A stretch of DNA of 45,188 bases from CAZIOH01 sp964540815 (GCA_964540815.1 CAZIOH010000051.1:1-45188), one strand, 5' to 3'. Counted from the stretch's first letter, positions 1-9,885 are shown. Numbers and translations: made by a program. The notes: a model not told the origin generated them from the sequence alone.

Positions 1-692
<692 letters not shown>

Positions 693-892
693 CCGCGATC
701 ACGCGGATGGACCGTAAATCAGGCCTTGGGACACTGTGTCTCTGGCCTGGAGCCCTGGTCCGGACGAGCGGGGTAGGGGGTCTGCCCGATGTCACGAGCG
801 CAATGGTTCGTACGAGGTCTTTAAGTGCGTTCCTCGACGGTAAAACGTCGTTGCAGGTTGGCGTTTGCTCGCATAATTAGAAATCCCCCCCA
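693..892. promoter_or_regulatory. Intergenic region with nested inverted repeat and a possible sigma70-like promoter
   Basis: This 200-base gap separates the kinase from the DUF1592 gene. Seen directly: an inverted repeat CAGGCC (720-725) / GGCCTG (744-749) enclosing a second one, GACAC-T-GTGTC (730-740), which could be a kinase-gene terminator or an operator. Further on, TTGCAG (851-856) and CATAAT (872-877) are 15 bases apart and could be -35 and -10 elements, giving a very short leader before the ATG at 893, which has no Shine-Dalgarno sequence. Both readings are tentative. Confidence 0.35.
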
Positions 893-2659
893 ATGGTCAA
901 ATTGAACGTTTTCTTCGGCGCGACAGCGGTGGCGCTGCTCGCAGGTTGTACAGGCTCGGTCGGCCCCTCATCGCTCCCGTCGAACGGAACCCCTGGTGCT
1001 TCACCGAGCAGCGGAGGGACCTCGCCTGGGGCAGCCTCTGGTGGGGCGGTCGGGCAATCGGGAGGGTCGACCTCCGGCGGCGCCGGCTCGAGCTCGTCGG
1101 GCAGCGCCGGCGCGGTGGCCTCGAGCAGCCCGCTCTTGCCGGCGCGGATCCGGCGATTGACCAACGCCGAGTACGACGCCTCCGTGCAGGCCTTGCTCGG
1201 CACCACGCAGACGCCGGCGGCCACCTCGTTTCCCCTTGATGCGCGCCAGAGCAACTTCACCGTCAACGACGCCCAGCGGGTCGATCCGGTGCTCGCCAAG
1301 TTGCTCAGCGACACCGCCATTGCCCTCGTCACCGAGGCGCGGACCAACGGCAAGCTCGCGGCGCTGTCTCCCTGTTCCAACCCGACCGGGGGCGGCCCGG
1401 CCTGCGCGGCCACCTTCATTCAGTCCTTCGGCGCCAAGGCCTACCGCCGGGCGCTCTCCGCCGACGAGGTCACCGCGCTGCAGACGGTCTACGCCGCCGG
1501 AGTGAGCGGGGGGGCCTACGCCGACGGGATCGACGCGATCGTGCGGGCGGTGCTGCAGTCGGCCGGCTTTCTCTACAGCACCGAGATCGGCGCCGCCGGC
1601 GGCGCGCCGGCCGCGGGCGTCGTGACCTTGACGCCGCAGGAGGTGGCCAGCACCCTGTCCTTCCTGGTCACCTCGGCGCCGCCCGACGACGCGCTGTCGG
1701 GAAGCGGCAGCGGCCTGATGAACGCCGACACCCGCGAGCAGCAGGTGCGCCGGCTGCTCGGCAGCCAGGCCGGCAAGAGCGGCCTCGTGCGGGTGATCCG
1801 CGAGTGGCTGGGGATCGACCAGATCAACCAGATCGCCAAGGACACCACGGTCTACCCGGGCTTCACCGGGGTCCACAACTCGATCGTCTCCGAGAGCCTG
1901 AGCTTCGTCGACGAGGTGGTGAACCGCTCGACCGGGACCTTGAGCGAATTGCTAGGGGCAGATTGGACCATCGCCGACGCTCCCCTGGCCAGCCTCTACG
2001 GCGTGACCTCGGCCGGCACCGGGCACACCTCGCTGACCTCGGTGGGACGACGCGGGATCCTCAATCAGGCGGCCTTCCTGTCGGTCTTCGCCCACGCCAG
2101 CGAGTCGGCCCCGGTCCTGCGCGGCGTGGCGGTGATGAAGCGGGTGGCCTGCCTCCCGGTGATCTCGCCGCTGACCTTGAACATCGTGGTCACGCCGCCG
2201 GTGCCCGATCCGACCAAGACCACCCGCCAGCGCTACGCCATCCACGCCACCGATCCCAAGTGCGCCACCTGCCACACCAGCATCGATGCCTTCGGCTTCG
2301 CCTTCGAGGCCTTCGACGGGATGGGCGCCCCGCGGCCGATCGTGGGGGGCAAGCCCATGGAGAACAACCAACCCACCGACGCGTCGACCACCATCCCGGC
2401 TGGGCCCGACTACGCCGGCAGCTACGCCGACAGCAACGCGCTGGCCCTGGCGCTGTCCACCAGCGGGGCGGTCCGCACCTGCATGGCGCACCAGATGTTC
2501 CGGTCCTTCGCGGCCCGCAGCGACGACTCGGTGATGGGCAGCGAGCAGGACTTCGTGAACAGGTGGGGAATGTTGCAAGCCGACAAGCAGAACAGTTTCG
2601 TCGAGACCCTGGTGGCCTACGTCAAGAGCCCGAACTTCGTGCAGCGGAGGGCCGAGTGA
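893..2659 (+). CDS. DUF1592/DUF1588/DUF1585-family haem-binding lipoprotein
   Basis: A 588-residue protein with a lipoprotein signal (LLAGC, Cys19) and a Ser/Gly-rich tether to about residue 75, so it should be lipid-anchored outside the cytoplasm. The rest follows the module order of planctomycete/myxobacterial cytochrome-like proteins: a DUF1587-like start (RRLTNAEYDASVQALLG), a DUF1592-like centre, a DUF1588 module with one c-type haem motif CATCH (C457-H461), and a DUF1585-like C-terminus (MAHQMFRSFAAR). Families of this kind usually sit beside DUF1552 genes, as here: the next start overlaps this stop (TGATG). The pair is thought to act in an extracytoplasmic oxidative process, but no substrate is established and none can be read from the sequence. 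Start at 893 is chosen because it gives the lipoprotein signal. Confidence 0.88.
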   Translation: MVKLNVFFGATAVALLAGCTGSVGPSSLPSNGTPGASPSSGGTSPGAASGGAVGQSGGSTSGGAGSSSSGSAGAVASSSPLLPARIRRLTNAEYDASVQALLGTTQTPAATSFPLDARQSNFTVNDAQRVDPVLAKLLSDTAIALVTEARTNGKLAALSPCSNPTGGGPACAATFIQSFGAKAYRRALSADEVTALQTVYAAGVSGGAYADGIDAIVRAVLQSAGFLYSTEIGAAGGAPAAGVVTLTPQEVASTLSFLVTSAPPDDALSGSGSGLMNADTREQQVRRLLGSQAGKSGLVRVIREWLGIDQINQIAKDTTVYPGFTGVHNSIVSESLSFVDEVVNRSTGTLSELLGADWTIADAPLASLYGVTSAGTGHTSLTSVGRRGILNQAAFLSVFAHASESAPVLRGVAVMKRVACLPVISPLTLNIVVTPPVPDPTKTTRQRYAIHATDPKCATCHTSIDAFGFAFEAFDGMGAPRPIVGGKPMENNQPTDASTTIPAGPDYAGSYADSNALALALSTSGAVRTCMAHQMFRSFAARSDDSVMGSEQDFVNRWGMLQADKQNSFVETLVAYVKSPNFVQRRAE

Positions 2660-4134
2660 TGAAGCTCTCCGCCAATCGCCGGATGTTCATCCGCGGCGTC
2701 GGGGCCGGCTTCGCCTCCTTGCCGTTCTTCAAGCTGCTCGAGGATGGGTTCGCGCACTCGGCCGGGGATACCCTGCCGCTGCGGTTCCTCGGCATGTACC
2801 ACCCGCACGGCATCGCCGAAGAGCTGTGGACCATGCAGCCGGGCGACACCGAGACCAGCTTCAACCTCAACTTCACCAACTCCTCGCTCCAGCCCTTCGA
2901 CGACGCCGCCACCTACGGCAAGAGCTACAAGAGCCAGGTGCTGATCCTCGAGGGGATCGATCTGCTCTCCAACGCCAACGGCCACGACACCGCCGGGACC
3001 ATCCTGACCGGCAGCCGCATCGACAGCTCGGCGGGCAAGCCGCAGAACTCGTCGCTCGACCAGTTCCTGGCGGTCGAGAAGGGCCTGGGGTCCGCCACCC
3101 CCATCACCAGCATCGCGCTCGGGGTCGGCAACGACGACACCAAGTCCGGGTCGGTCCTCTCGTACGGGCCGGGCGGGGTGGCGCTGCCCAAGATCATCGA
3201 TCCGAGCCAGGCCTTCACCACCCTCTTCGGCAACCTGGTGGTGCCGGGGGGAGATGCCGCTGGGCAGGCGGCCGCCACCAAGCAGCGCGCGCTCGGCCAG
3301 AGCATCCTCGACTTCATCAAGGGCGACATCGGTCGGCTGCGCCCACGGCTGGCGGCGCTCGAGCAGCAGAAGCTGGATCAGCACCTGCAATCGCTCTCCG
3401 ATCTGGAGAAGCAGATCTCGGGCATCTCGGCCATGGGGGGCAGCGGTCTGGCCGCCGCCAACTGCTCTTCACCGGTCAAGCCCGACGCCTCCACCTTCCC
3501 CAAGATCAAGGCCTACAACGGCGGCGAGCCCTACTTCGACGCCATCACCAACGCCTTCATCGGGCTCATCGCCCAGGCCTTCGCCTGCGACGTCACCCGC
3601 TTCGCCACTCTGTACATGGCGGACCTGTCGTACATGGGCAATCCGCTGGGGTTGCCGGCGGACAACCACGGTGGGGTGGCCCACGTGTACAACGGGTCGG
3701 CCGCCGGCAGCGACGGGAACCCGGTCGGTAACGGAGATCCGACCACCTGGGTCAACCTGGCCAAGTTCAATCGCTACGCCTACGGCAAGGTGGCGCTGAT
3801 GATGCAGAAGCTGGATGCGATGGGCATCCTCGGCAGCACGCTCATCTACACCTCGAGCGACATGGGCAACCCGGCGCGCCACAGCACGCGTAACGTGCCC
3901 ACGGTGCTGGCGGGCGGCGCGAACGGGAAGTTCCGGATGGGTCGGCGCCTCCAGCTCAAGCCGGACTGCCCGCAGAGCAACCTGTGGTGCGCCCCCGGGG
4001 ATCCGGTCTTCACGGCCATGACCAACAACCACCTGCTGGTCTCGATCGCACAGGCCTTCGGCGTCAGCGTGAACACCTTCGGGACCCAGCCCACGCCGGA
4101 TCTCACGACCGGCCCGCTCGACGGCCTGGTCTGA
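2659..4134 (+). CDS. DUF1552-family Tat-exported protein
   Basis: A 491-residue protein whose N-terminus (NRRMFIRGVGAGFASLPFF) is a twin-arginine-like signal, suggesting export in folded form. The body matches DUF1552: GMYHPHG near the start, a GHDTAGTILTG block, a central coiled-coil-like helix (LEQQKLDQHLQSLSDLEKQ), TRFATLYM, and a late DMGNPARHSTRNVPTVLAGG block resembling the end of alkaline-phosphatase-fold (DUF1501/sulfatase-like) proteins. The start codon overlaps the stop of the DUF1592 gene by one base, so the two are translationally coupled and probably work as a unit. Biochemical function is not established for the family. A much longer in-frame reading exists upstream but runs antiparallel in codon sense to the DUF1592 gene, so it was not used. 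Confidence 0.88.
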   Translation: MKLSANRRMFIRGVGAGFASLPFFKLLEDGFAHSAGDTLPLRFLGMYHPHGIAEELWTMQPGDTETSFNLNFTNSSLQPFDDAATYGKSYKSQVLILEGIDLLSNANGHDTAGTILTGSRIDSSAGKPQNSSLDQFLAVEKGLGSATPITSIALGVGNDDTKSGSVLSYGPGGVALPKIIDPSQAFTTLFGNLVVPGGDAAGQAAATKQRALGQSILDFIKGDIGRLRPRLAALEQQKLDQHLQSLSDLEKQISGISAMGGSGLAAANCSSPVKPDASTFPKIKAYNGGEPYFDAITNAFIGLIAQAFACDVTRFATLYMADLSYMGNPLGLPADNHGGVAHVYNGSAAGSDGNPVGNGDPTTWVNLAKFNRYAYGKVALMMQKLDAMGILGSTLIYTSSDMGNPARHSTRNVPTVLAGGANGKFRMGRRLQLKPDCPQSNLWCAPGDPVFTAMTNNHLLVSIAQAFGVSVNTFGTQPTPDLTTGPLDGLV

Positions 4135-4174
4135 CCCGGGGGGCCCGCGGAGCACGGGGCCTACCTCCAGGCAG

Positions 4175-4251
4175 GTTGGCAGGTTGTTGCCAACTTGGCA
4201 CGTCACATTGAATTCCTGTCAAAGTGGCGTCCTTGGTTGTGAGGCTGCCAA
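4175..4251. promoter_or_regulatory. Cluster of TTGGCA/TGCCAA half-sites upstream of the sigma54 regulator gene
   Basis: A perfect inverted repeat GTTGGCA (4175-4181) - N6 - TGCCAAC (4188-4194) is followed at once by a third half-site TTGGCA (4195-4200) and a fourth, TGCCAA, at 4246-4251, 20 bases before the start codon of the response regulator. Four copies of one hexamer, two forming a dyad, in a 136-base gap suggest operator sites, possibly for autoregulation. The third copy reads TTGGCACG and resembles a sigma54 -24 element, but the matching -12 element is off consensus: TG where GC is expected at 4209-4210. A sigma54 promoter is therefore not claimed. Confidence 0.45.
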
Positions 4252-4270
4252 TCTGGCGTAGAGTTCTCGG

Positions 4271-5680
4271 ATGACGTTGACCGACGCCATCCCGCGGCCC
4301 GGGCCCGAAGGGGTTCAACAGACGCTGCTGGTCGTGGACGACGAGCCCGGGATCGTCGATTCGTTGCAGAAGATCTTCGAGCGGGAGCACCTGCGGGTGC
4401 TCACGGCCCACGGCGGGGCACAGGCGCTGGAGATCATCCGACGTGAGCCGGTGTCGGTGTTGCTCGCGGACCTGATGATGCCCGAGATGTCGGGGCTGGA
4501 TCTGCTGAAGGCGAGCCGCAGCCTCTCGCCCGAGACCGAGACGGTGCTGATGACGGCCTACGGGACGGTGGAGAACGCCGTCGAGGCCATGAAGCAGGGC
4601 GCGTACGACTTCGTCACCAAGCCCCTCAAGCGCGCGCACCTGCTGCGGGTGGTGGGCAAGGCGCTGGAGAAGCGCTCGCTGGTCCAGGAGAACCGCTCGC
4701 TCAAGGCGCAGCTGGCCGCGCAGAAGAAGCGCTCGCTGGTGGGGCAATCGCTCCCGTGGCGCCGCACGATGGACATCGTCACCCAGGCCGCCAAGTCGGT
4801 GGCCACGGTGCTCCTGCTCGGCGAGTCCGGCACCGGCAAGGAGCTCCTGGCCCGGGCCATCCACGACTACTCGGATCGCGCGCGCGGTCCGTTCGTGCCG
4901 GTCAACTGCGCCGCCTTGCCCGAGAGCATCCTCGAGGCGGAGCTCTTCGGCTACGAGAAGGGGGCGTTCACGGGGGCGGTGCACCGCCACGAGGGGAGGT
5001 TCCCCCAGGCGGACGGCGGCACGCTCTTCCTCGACGAGATCGGCGAGATCCCGACCCACGTGCAGGTGAAGCTCCTGCGCGTGTTGCAGGAGGGAGAGAT
5101 CGAGCGCCTCGGGGGACGCACGGTCAAGGTGGACCTGCGCCTGGTGGCGGCCACCAACCAGGACCTGCGGGCGGCGGTGCGCGAGGGCCGCTTCCGGGAG
5201 GATCTCTACTATCGGCTGAACGTCATCGCGGTTCCGATTCCGCCCTTGCGCGATCGGCGGGACGACATCCCGCTCCTGGCCGAGCATTTCTTGCAGCTCT
5301 ACTCCGATCGCAACGGGCGCCGGCTGACGGGGTTTTCACGCGCCGCCGTCGAGGCCATGGCGCGCTACGACTGGCCGGGCAACGTCCGGGAGCTGGAGAA
5401 CGCGGTCGAGCGCTCGGTGGTGCTCTCGCGCGGGACGGTCATCGAGCTCGACGACCTGCCGCCGGACGCCCGCACCGGCAGCAGCGCCGCCGGCGAGGGG
5501 CGGTCGTTGACCTTCGCCGTGGGGACCCCGCTCGAGGAGATCGAGCGGCGGGTGATCCACGCGACCCTGGCGCACACCGGGGGTGACAAGCGCCTGTGCG
5601 CGCAGTTGCTGGGGATCGCCACCCGCACCATCTACCGGCGCCTCGAGGAGCAGCGCACCGGCGAGGCCGACGAGGCCTGA
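4271..5680 (+). CDS. Sigma54-dependent response regulator (NtrC/AtoC family)
   Basis: A 469-residue, full-length enhancer-binding protein. Residues 17-130 are the receiver, with acidic pocket DDE (23-25), phospho-acceptor D67 (LLADLMMP) and conserved K117 (TKP). Residues 155-390 are the AAA+ domain: Walker A GESGTGKE (184-191), the sigma54-contacting loop GAFTGA (231-236) and Walker B TLFLDE (251-256). The C-terminus (about 430-462) is a Fis-type helix-turn-helix (LCAQLLGIATRTIYRRLEE). It should hydrolyse ATP to remodel sigma54-RNA polymerase when phosphorylated by a partner kinase. The kinase fragment at the left edge is the best candidate, with the DUF1592/DUF1552 pair between them as possible targets. 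The partner assignment is inference. Confidence 0.96.
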   Translation: MTLTDAIPRPGPEGVQQTLLVVDDEPGIVDSLQKIFEREHLRVLTAHGGAQALEIIRREPVSVLLADLMMPEMSGLDLLKASRSLSPETETVLMTAYGTVENAVEAMKQGAYDFVTKPLKRAHLLRVVGKALEKRSLVQENRSLKAQLAAQKKRSLVGQSLPWRRTMDIVTQAAKSVATVLLLGESGTGKELLARAIHDYSDRARGPFVPVNCAALPESILEAELFGYEKGAFTGAVHRHEGRFPQADGGTLFLDEIGEIPTHVQVKLLRVLQEGEIERLGGRTVKVDLRLVAATNQDLRAAVREGRFREDLYYRLNVIAVPIPPLRDRRDDIPLLAEHFLQLYSDRNGRRLTGFSRAAVEAMARYDWPGNVRELENAVERSVVLSRGTVIELDDLPPDARTGSSAAGEGRSLTFAVGTPLEEIERRVIHATLAHTGGDKRLCAQLLGIATRTIYRRLEEQRTGEADEA

Positions 5681-5736
5681 CCGGTCCGCGCGCGGAGGGC
5701 GGCGGCCAGACGCCGGCGGGGGTAAAGTCGATCGAC

Positions 5737-8244
5737 ATGGATCTCTTCGAACGCATGCGCGGGCGCCCCGGCTCCGAGGCCGCCGCGGGGGATCCGCGCA
5801 CGCAGGCCACCGCCGGGGGGCGGGCGGCGCCCCGGGAGGAGAGTCCGCCCCGCGAGGAGAGTATCGAAGGGACCATCGAGCGCATCGCCTTCACCGGAGG
5901 GGACGGGGCCTTCGTGGTGGCCCGGCTGGCCGTGGACGGAGACCGCGAGCCAATGACCGTGGTCGGCGCCCTGACAGGGATTCCCGTCGGGGCCCGGGTC
6001 CGGGTGACCGGGCGCCGCGAGCACAACCCGCGCTTCGGGCCGCAGTTCAAGGTGTCGGGCTGCACGGAGGTCGCGCCCGCGACGATGGAGGGGATCCGCC
6101 GCTACCTCGGCTCGGGGCTCATCAAGGGGATCGGCCCCGAGTTCGCCACCCGCATCGTGACCCGGTTCGGGATCCAGACCCTCGAGATCCTGGATCGCGA
6201 GCCGGCGCGCATCATCGAGGTCCCCGGGATCGGTCCCTCCCGCGCCCGATCCATCCGCGAGGCCTGGACCGCTCAGCGCGAGGTGCGCAAGGTGATGGTC
6301 TTCCTGCAGGGCTACGGGGTCTCTCCTGCCTTCGCCGCCCGCATCTACAAGCGCTACCGGGGGGCCGCCATCGCGCTCGTGCGCGAGAACCCCTACCGCC
6401 TGGCGTTCGACGTGTGGGGCATCGGGTTCCTGTCGGCGGACAAGCTGGCGAGCGCGCTCGGCATCGCCCGCGAGTCCGACGTGCGCGTGGAGGCTGGGGT
6501 GCGGCACGTGCTCGAGGAGGCGTCCACCGCGGGCGACGTGTTCGTCCCGCGGGCGCGCCTCTGTCGCAAGGCGGCGGCCCTGCTCGAGGTCGACGAGCCG
6601 CTGGCGGAGGCGGCCATCGGGCGCCTGGGCCGCTCGGGCGAGCTCGTGATCGAGGCGCGCCCCGAGATCACCGCCATGGACGAGGGTGAAGCCATCTACG
6701 TGACCGCGCTGTATCAGGCCGAGGCGGCGCTGGCCGCCGGGCTGGCGCGGCTGCGGAAGGGCGGAGATGTGCAGGCCGGGGCGGCGGCGGGGGCCAGGAC
6801 GGCGGGGGCCGGGGCGGCGGGGGCGGCGGGGGCCGGGGCGCCGCTGTCGATCGACGTCGAGCGCGCGGTCGCCTGGTACGAGAAGCAGGCGGGCATCGCG
6901 CTCGCTCCGCAACAGGCGGAGGCGGTCCGCCAGGCCCTGCGCGAGAATCTGCTGGTGGTCACCGGGGGGCCGGGGGTCGGCAAGACCACCATCGTCCGCG
7001 GGATCGTCGCGATCCTCGGCAAGAAGGGCCTGCGGGTCGCGCTGGCGGCCCCCACCGGGCGCGCCGCCAAGCGGCTGTCCGAGGCCACCGGCCAGCCGGC
7101 GCTGACCCTGCACCGGCTGCTCGAGTGGCGGCCGGCGGAGGGGGCCTTCGGGCGGCGGGGAGACCGCCCGCTCGAGGTGGACGCCCTGGTGGTCGACGAG
7201 GCGTCGATGCTGGACGTTCGACTCGGCGCCGACCTGCTGGCGGCCCTGGCGACCGGGACGCGCCTGATCCTGGTCGGGGACGTGGATCAGCTGCCGTCGG
7301 TGGGGCCAGGGACGGTGCTGCGCGACGTGATCGAGTCGGGGGTGGTTCCGACGGTGCGGCTGACCGAGATCTTTCGCCAGGCGGGGGAGAGCCTGATCGT
7401 CGTGAATGCCCACCGCATCCACCAGGGCCTCGGGCCCGAGCTCGGAGCGGCGCCCGCGGAGGGCGTGCCCAACCGGGTCGACCGCCGCGACTTCTTCTTC
7501 ATGGAGGAGGCCGATCCTGTGCGGGCCGCCGAGCTGATCCGCGACCTCGTGGTGACCCGACTCCCGCGGAGGTACGGCCTGGCGGTGCAAGACGTGCAAG
7601 TCCTGACGCCCATGCACAGAGGAGAGCTCGGGGCCGCCAACCTGAATCAGCTGATCCAGACGGCCCTGACCTCCGAGGCGCCCGGGTTGGCGCGGGGCGG
7701 CCGCAGCTTTCGGGTGGGCGACAAGGTCATGCAGGTGCGCAACGACTACGAGAAGGACGTCTTCAACGGGGACATCGGCCAGGTCCACGCCGTGACCGGC
7801 GGGGCGCCGGCGGTGGCCGCCGCCGAGGCCGACGGCGCCGCCGCCGCCGCAGAGGGAGGCCGCAGCTCCGAGGAGGACGGAGGCGATGAGGCGAGCAGCG
7901 CGCTCGGGAACGTTCTCGTCGTCCGCTTCGACGACCGCGAGGTGACCTACGGACAGGGCGAGCTCGACGAGCTCCAGCTCGCCTACGCCGCCACCATCCA
8001 CAAGTCCCAGGGCTCGGAGTATCCAGCGGTGGTGATCCCCATCCACACCCAGCACTTCGTCATGCTCCAGCGCAACCTGCTCTACACCGCGGTCACCCGG
8101 GCCCGGAGGCTGGTGGTGCTGGTGGGCACGCGCAAGGCCCTGTCGCTCGCCGTGCGCAACGCCGACGTCGAGGCGCGCGGCTCACGCCTCGACGTGCGCC
8201 TGCGCGCGGCTCTCCCGGCCGTTCCAGCGGCTCCTCACAGGTAG
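5737..8244 (+). CDS. recD2: RecD2-type ATP-dependent 5'-3' DNA helicase
   Basis: An 835-residue SF1B helicase of the RecD2/TraA type. Order of parts: an N-terminal OB-like segment (IEGTIERIAFTGGDGAFVV), tandem helix-hairpin-helix units (IKGIGPEFATRI, VPGIGPSRARSI), then the motor, with Walker A GGPGVGKTT (410-418), Walker B VVDEAS (D487, E488), a middle motif with MHRGELG, and the late motifs TIHKSQGSEYPAVV and YTAVTRAR. RecD2 acts in DNA repair or replication-fork processing without RecB and RecC, and neither is present here. Two low-complexity Ala/Gly-rich insertions are unusual: about 347-368 before the motor, and about 689-715 inside the SH3-like accessory domain. ATG 5737 is chosen because residues upstream of it read through the preceding gene's tail. 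The 3' end overlaps the next gene tail to tail by 10 bases. Confidence 0.93.
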   Translation: MDLFERMRGRPGSEAAAGDPRTQATAGGRAAPREESPPREESIEGTIERIAFTGGDGAFVVARLAVDGDREPMTVVGALTGIPVGARVRVTGRREHNPRFGPQFKVSGCTEVAPATMEGIRRYLGSGLIKGIGPEFATRIVTRFGIQTLEILDREPARIIEVPGIGPSRARSIREAWTAQREVRKVMVFLQGYGVSPAFAARIYKRYRGAAIALVRENPYRLAFDVWGIGFLSADKLASALGIARESDVRVEAGVRHVLEEASTAGDVFVPRARLCRKAAALLEVDEPLAEAAIGRLGRSGELVIEARPEITAMDEGEAIYVTALYQAEAALAAGLARLRKGGDVQAGAAAGARTAGAGAAGAAGAGAPLSIDVERAVAWYEKQAGIALAPQQAEAVRQALRENLLVVTGGPGVGKTTIVRGIVAILGKKGLRVALAAPTGRAAKRLSEATGQPALTLHRLLEWRPAEGAFGRRGDRPLEVDALVVDEASMLDVRLGADLLAALATGTRLILVGDVDQLPSVGPGTVLRDVIESGVVPTVRLTEIFRQAGESLIVVNAHRIHQGLGPELGAAPAEGVPNRVDRRDFFFMEEADPVRAAELIRDLVVTRLPRRYGLAVQDVQVLTPMHRGELGAANLNQLIQTALTSEAPGLARGGRSFRVGDKVMQVRNDYEKDVFNGDIGQVHAVTGGAPAVAAAEADGAAAAAEGGRSSEEDGGDEASSALGNVLVVRFDDREVTYGQGELDELQLAYAATIHKSQGSEYPAVVIPIHTQHFVMLQRNLLYTAVTRARRLVVLVGTRKALSLAVRNADVEARGSRLDVRLRAALPAVPAAPHR

Positions 8245-8882
8245 CCGCCCACGATCGCGCCGAGGCCGAAGGTGCTGTCGCCCCCGCCCTGCAGGGGCAG
8301 GCTGATGGTGGGGCCGACCCCGAGGAAGAAGTGTGGCACCAGGTGGAACAGCGCCGGCAGCTTGATGTCGAGGTGGGTCTCCGAACCCGACGGCCCGTTG
8401 TTCGGCGAATAGTGGTGATAATAGAGGCCGCCGCGGATCCACAACGACACCAGGCTGGTGAAGTGCAGATCGTAGCCGGCCCGCAGCCCGACCCCGACGT
8501 CGGTCGTGCCGTTGTTCCGTTCGAACTTCAAGAGGCCGCCCACCGAGACGTTGGGCACGATGAAGGTGTCGGCGGATGGTTGCACCAGCACGTGCCACGG
8601 GTTGCTGCCGGTCTTCAGCACGAAGAAGGGGAACTCGCCAGGATCCGAGAGGCTGTAGACCCACTGGCCGGCGGCCCCGAATGCGCTGGCGGCCGGCGCC
8701 ACGGCATCGAGCGGCGAGGCCGAACGGCCGGACGTGGTCACCTCATCGGCGAGGGCCAGCCGGGCGGCTCCCCCCCGGGTCAGAATCGCGAGCGCGGCGC
8801 AGGCAACGGCGGCGCGCGCGACACGGAGGTGGGCGGAACCGTGGCGGCGGCGGCGGTCGAGGCAGCGGTTGATTGGTCGCAT
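8235..8882 (-). CDS. Exported beta-strand-rich protein, probably outer-membrane-associated
   Basis: A 215-residue protein with a basic N-terminus and a hydrophobic stretch (about 22-45, ending in LALADE) that reads as a signal peptide. The mature part is rich in alternating hydrophobic/aromatic segments (WVYSLSDPGEFPFFVLK, SLWIRGGLYYHHYS, LPALFHLVPHFFLGVGP) and ends in GAIVGGYL, consistent with a small outer-membrane beta-barrel such as those found in many myxobacterial genomes. No family can be named with certainty. Start 8882 is the only ATG in a sensible position; its ribosome binding site is weak. It is 23 bases downstream of terC on the same strand and may be co-transcribed with it. Confidence 0.72.
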   Translation of the reverse strand: MRPINRCLDRRRRHGSAHLRVARAAVACAALAILTRGGAARLALADEVTTSGRSASPLDAVAPAASAFGAAGQWVYSLSDPGEFPFFVLKTGSNPWHVLVQPSADTFIVPNVSVGGLLKFERNNGTTDVGVGLRAGYDLHFTSLVSLWIRGGLYYHHYSPNNGPSGSETHLDIKLPALFHLVPHFFLGVGPTISLPLQGGGDSTFGLGAIVGGYL

Positions 8883-8905
8883 GGCGCGGATGATGCCGCC
8901 ATCGA

Positions 8906-9703
8906 CTAGCGCTGTGAAGTCTTTCCGGCGGCAATTTCGCCCGCGGCCGCGTCGCGGGCCTTGCGTCGACGCAGGTTGATGAGCTCGACCCCGAGCGCAT
9001 AGGCCATCGCGAAGTACACGTAGCCCTTGTCGATGTGCTTGCCGAAGGCGTCGGCCAGGAGCAGGACCCCGATCATGAGCAGGAACGACAGGGCGAGCAC
9101 CTTCATGCTGGGGTGGCGGGTGATGAACTCGCTGACCACGTTGGCGGCGAGCAGCATGATCGCCACGGCCAGGACCATGGCCGCCGCCATGATCGAGATC
9201 TGCCGGGCCATCCCCACCGCGGTGATCACCGAGTCGAGGGAGAACACCACGTCGAGGAGCAGGATCTGGGTCAAGAGGAGGCCGAAGCGGGCGCCCCCGG
9301 CCTTTTCCCTTGCCTCCGCGCCGAACCGCGCGGGGCCGGGCTTCCCGGCGGGTGCCGTGGGCTCGATCTCCGTGCTGAGGAACAGCTCGTGCGAGGATTT
9401 CGCCATCAAGAAGAGCCCCCCGGCCAGCAGCACCAGGTCCCGCCCGGTGAAGCCCTGGCCAAGGAGCGAGAGGACCGGCCGCGTCAGCCCCATCATCCAC
9501 GACAGGGTGAACAGCAGCCCTAGCCGCAGCCCGAGGGCCAGACCCACGCCGAGCCGCCGCAGCAAGGGGCGGCGCCCGGCCTCGATGCGATCCGAGACGA
9601 TCGCGATGAACACGATGTTGTCGATGCCGAGCACGATCTCGAGCGCGGCCAGGCTCACCAGGCTGATGAGCCCCTCGGTCGTCAGGAAGGCATGAAGGTC
9701 CAA
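8906..9703 (-). CDS. TerC-family integral membrane protein
   Basis: A 265-residue polytopic protein with the TerC family hallmarks: ALEIVLGIDNIVFI (20-33) in the first helix and the repeated motif LLDVVFSLDSVITAVG in the second half, each with the acidic residues expected to line a metal path. Seven to eight hydrophobic helices are visible. TerC/Alx-type proteins export manganese or support metalation of secreted proteins; the substrate here is unknown. A TTG start at 9703 is preferred: it follows GGAG by 8 bases and gives the usual MD...T/L-E-x N-terminus, while the ATG-initiated reading upstream is antisense to proC. A hydrophilic Pro/Ala/Gly-rich cytoplasmic loop of about 30 residues separates the halves. 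Confidence 0.88.
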   Translation of the reverse strand: MDLHAFLTTEGLISLVSLAALEIVLGIDNIVFIAIVSDRIEAGRRPLLRRLGVGLALGLRLGLLFTLSWMMGLTRPVLSLLGQGFTGRDLVLLAGGLFLMAKSSHELFLSTEIEPTAPAGKPGPARFGAEAREKAGGARFGLLLTQILLLDVVFSLDSVITAVGMARQISIMAAAMVLAVAIMLLAANVVSEFITRHPSMKVLALSFLLMIGVLLLADAFGKHIDKGYVYFAMAYALGVELINLRRRKARDAAAGEIAAGKTSQR

Positions 9704-9885
9704 GACAAGAGGCTCCGGGTAGGGTTGCGGTGGAACCCAGGTATGACACGATTCCGCGAGGCATGGGTCCGGGCGACGCGCGAACTTGACTGGCCCCGCC
9801 GGCGATGGGGACGAGGTCCATCCCCTGATCCGGAGTCGCACGAGCGAAGATGTGAGGCGCTCCGCCGAACCGACTGACCGCTGGG
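9704..9885. other. Intergenic, no gene seen
   Basis: The 182 bases between proC and terC hold no supported reading frame. They contain only the GGAG ribosome binding site of the TTG-initiated terC. A promoter for terC may lie here, but no convincing -35/-10 pair was recognised. Confidence 0.4.

Noticed and set aside
4195..4213. Sigma54 -24/-12 promoter before the response regulator
   Set aside because: TTGGCAC is a good -24 box, but the GC of the -12 box is absent at the required spacing (TG at 4209-4210).
5632..8055. 807-codon minus-strand frame opposite recD2
   Set aside because: Antisense shadow; helicase motifs on the plus strand are decisive.
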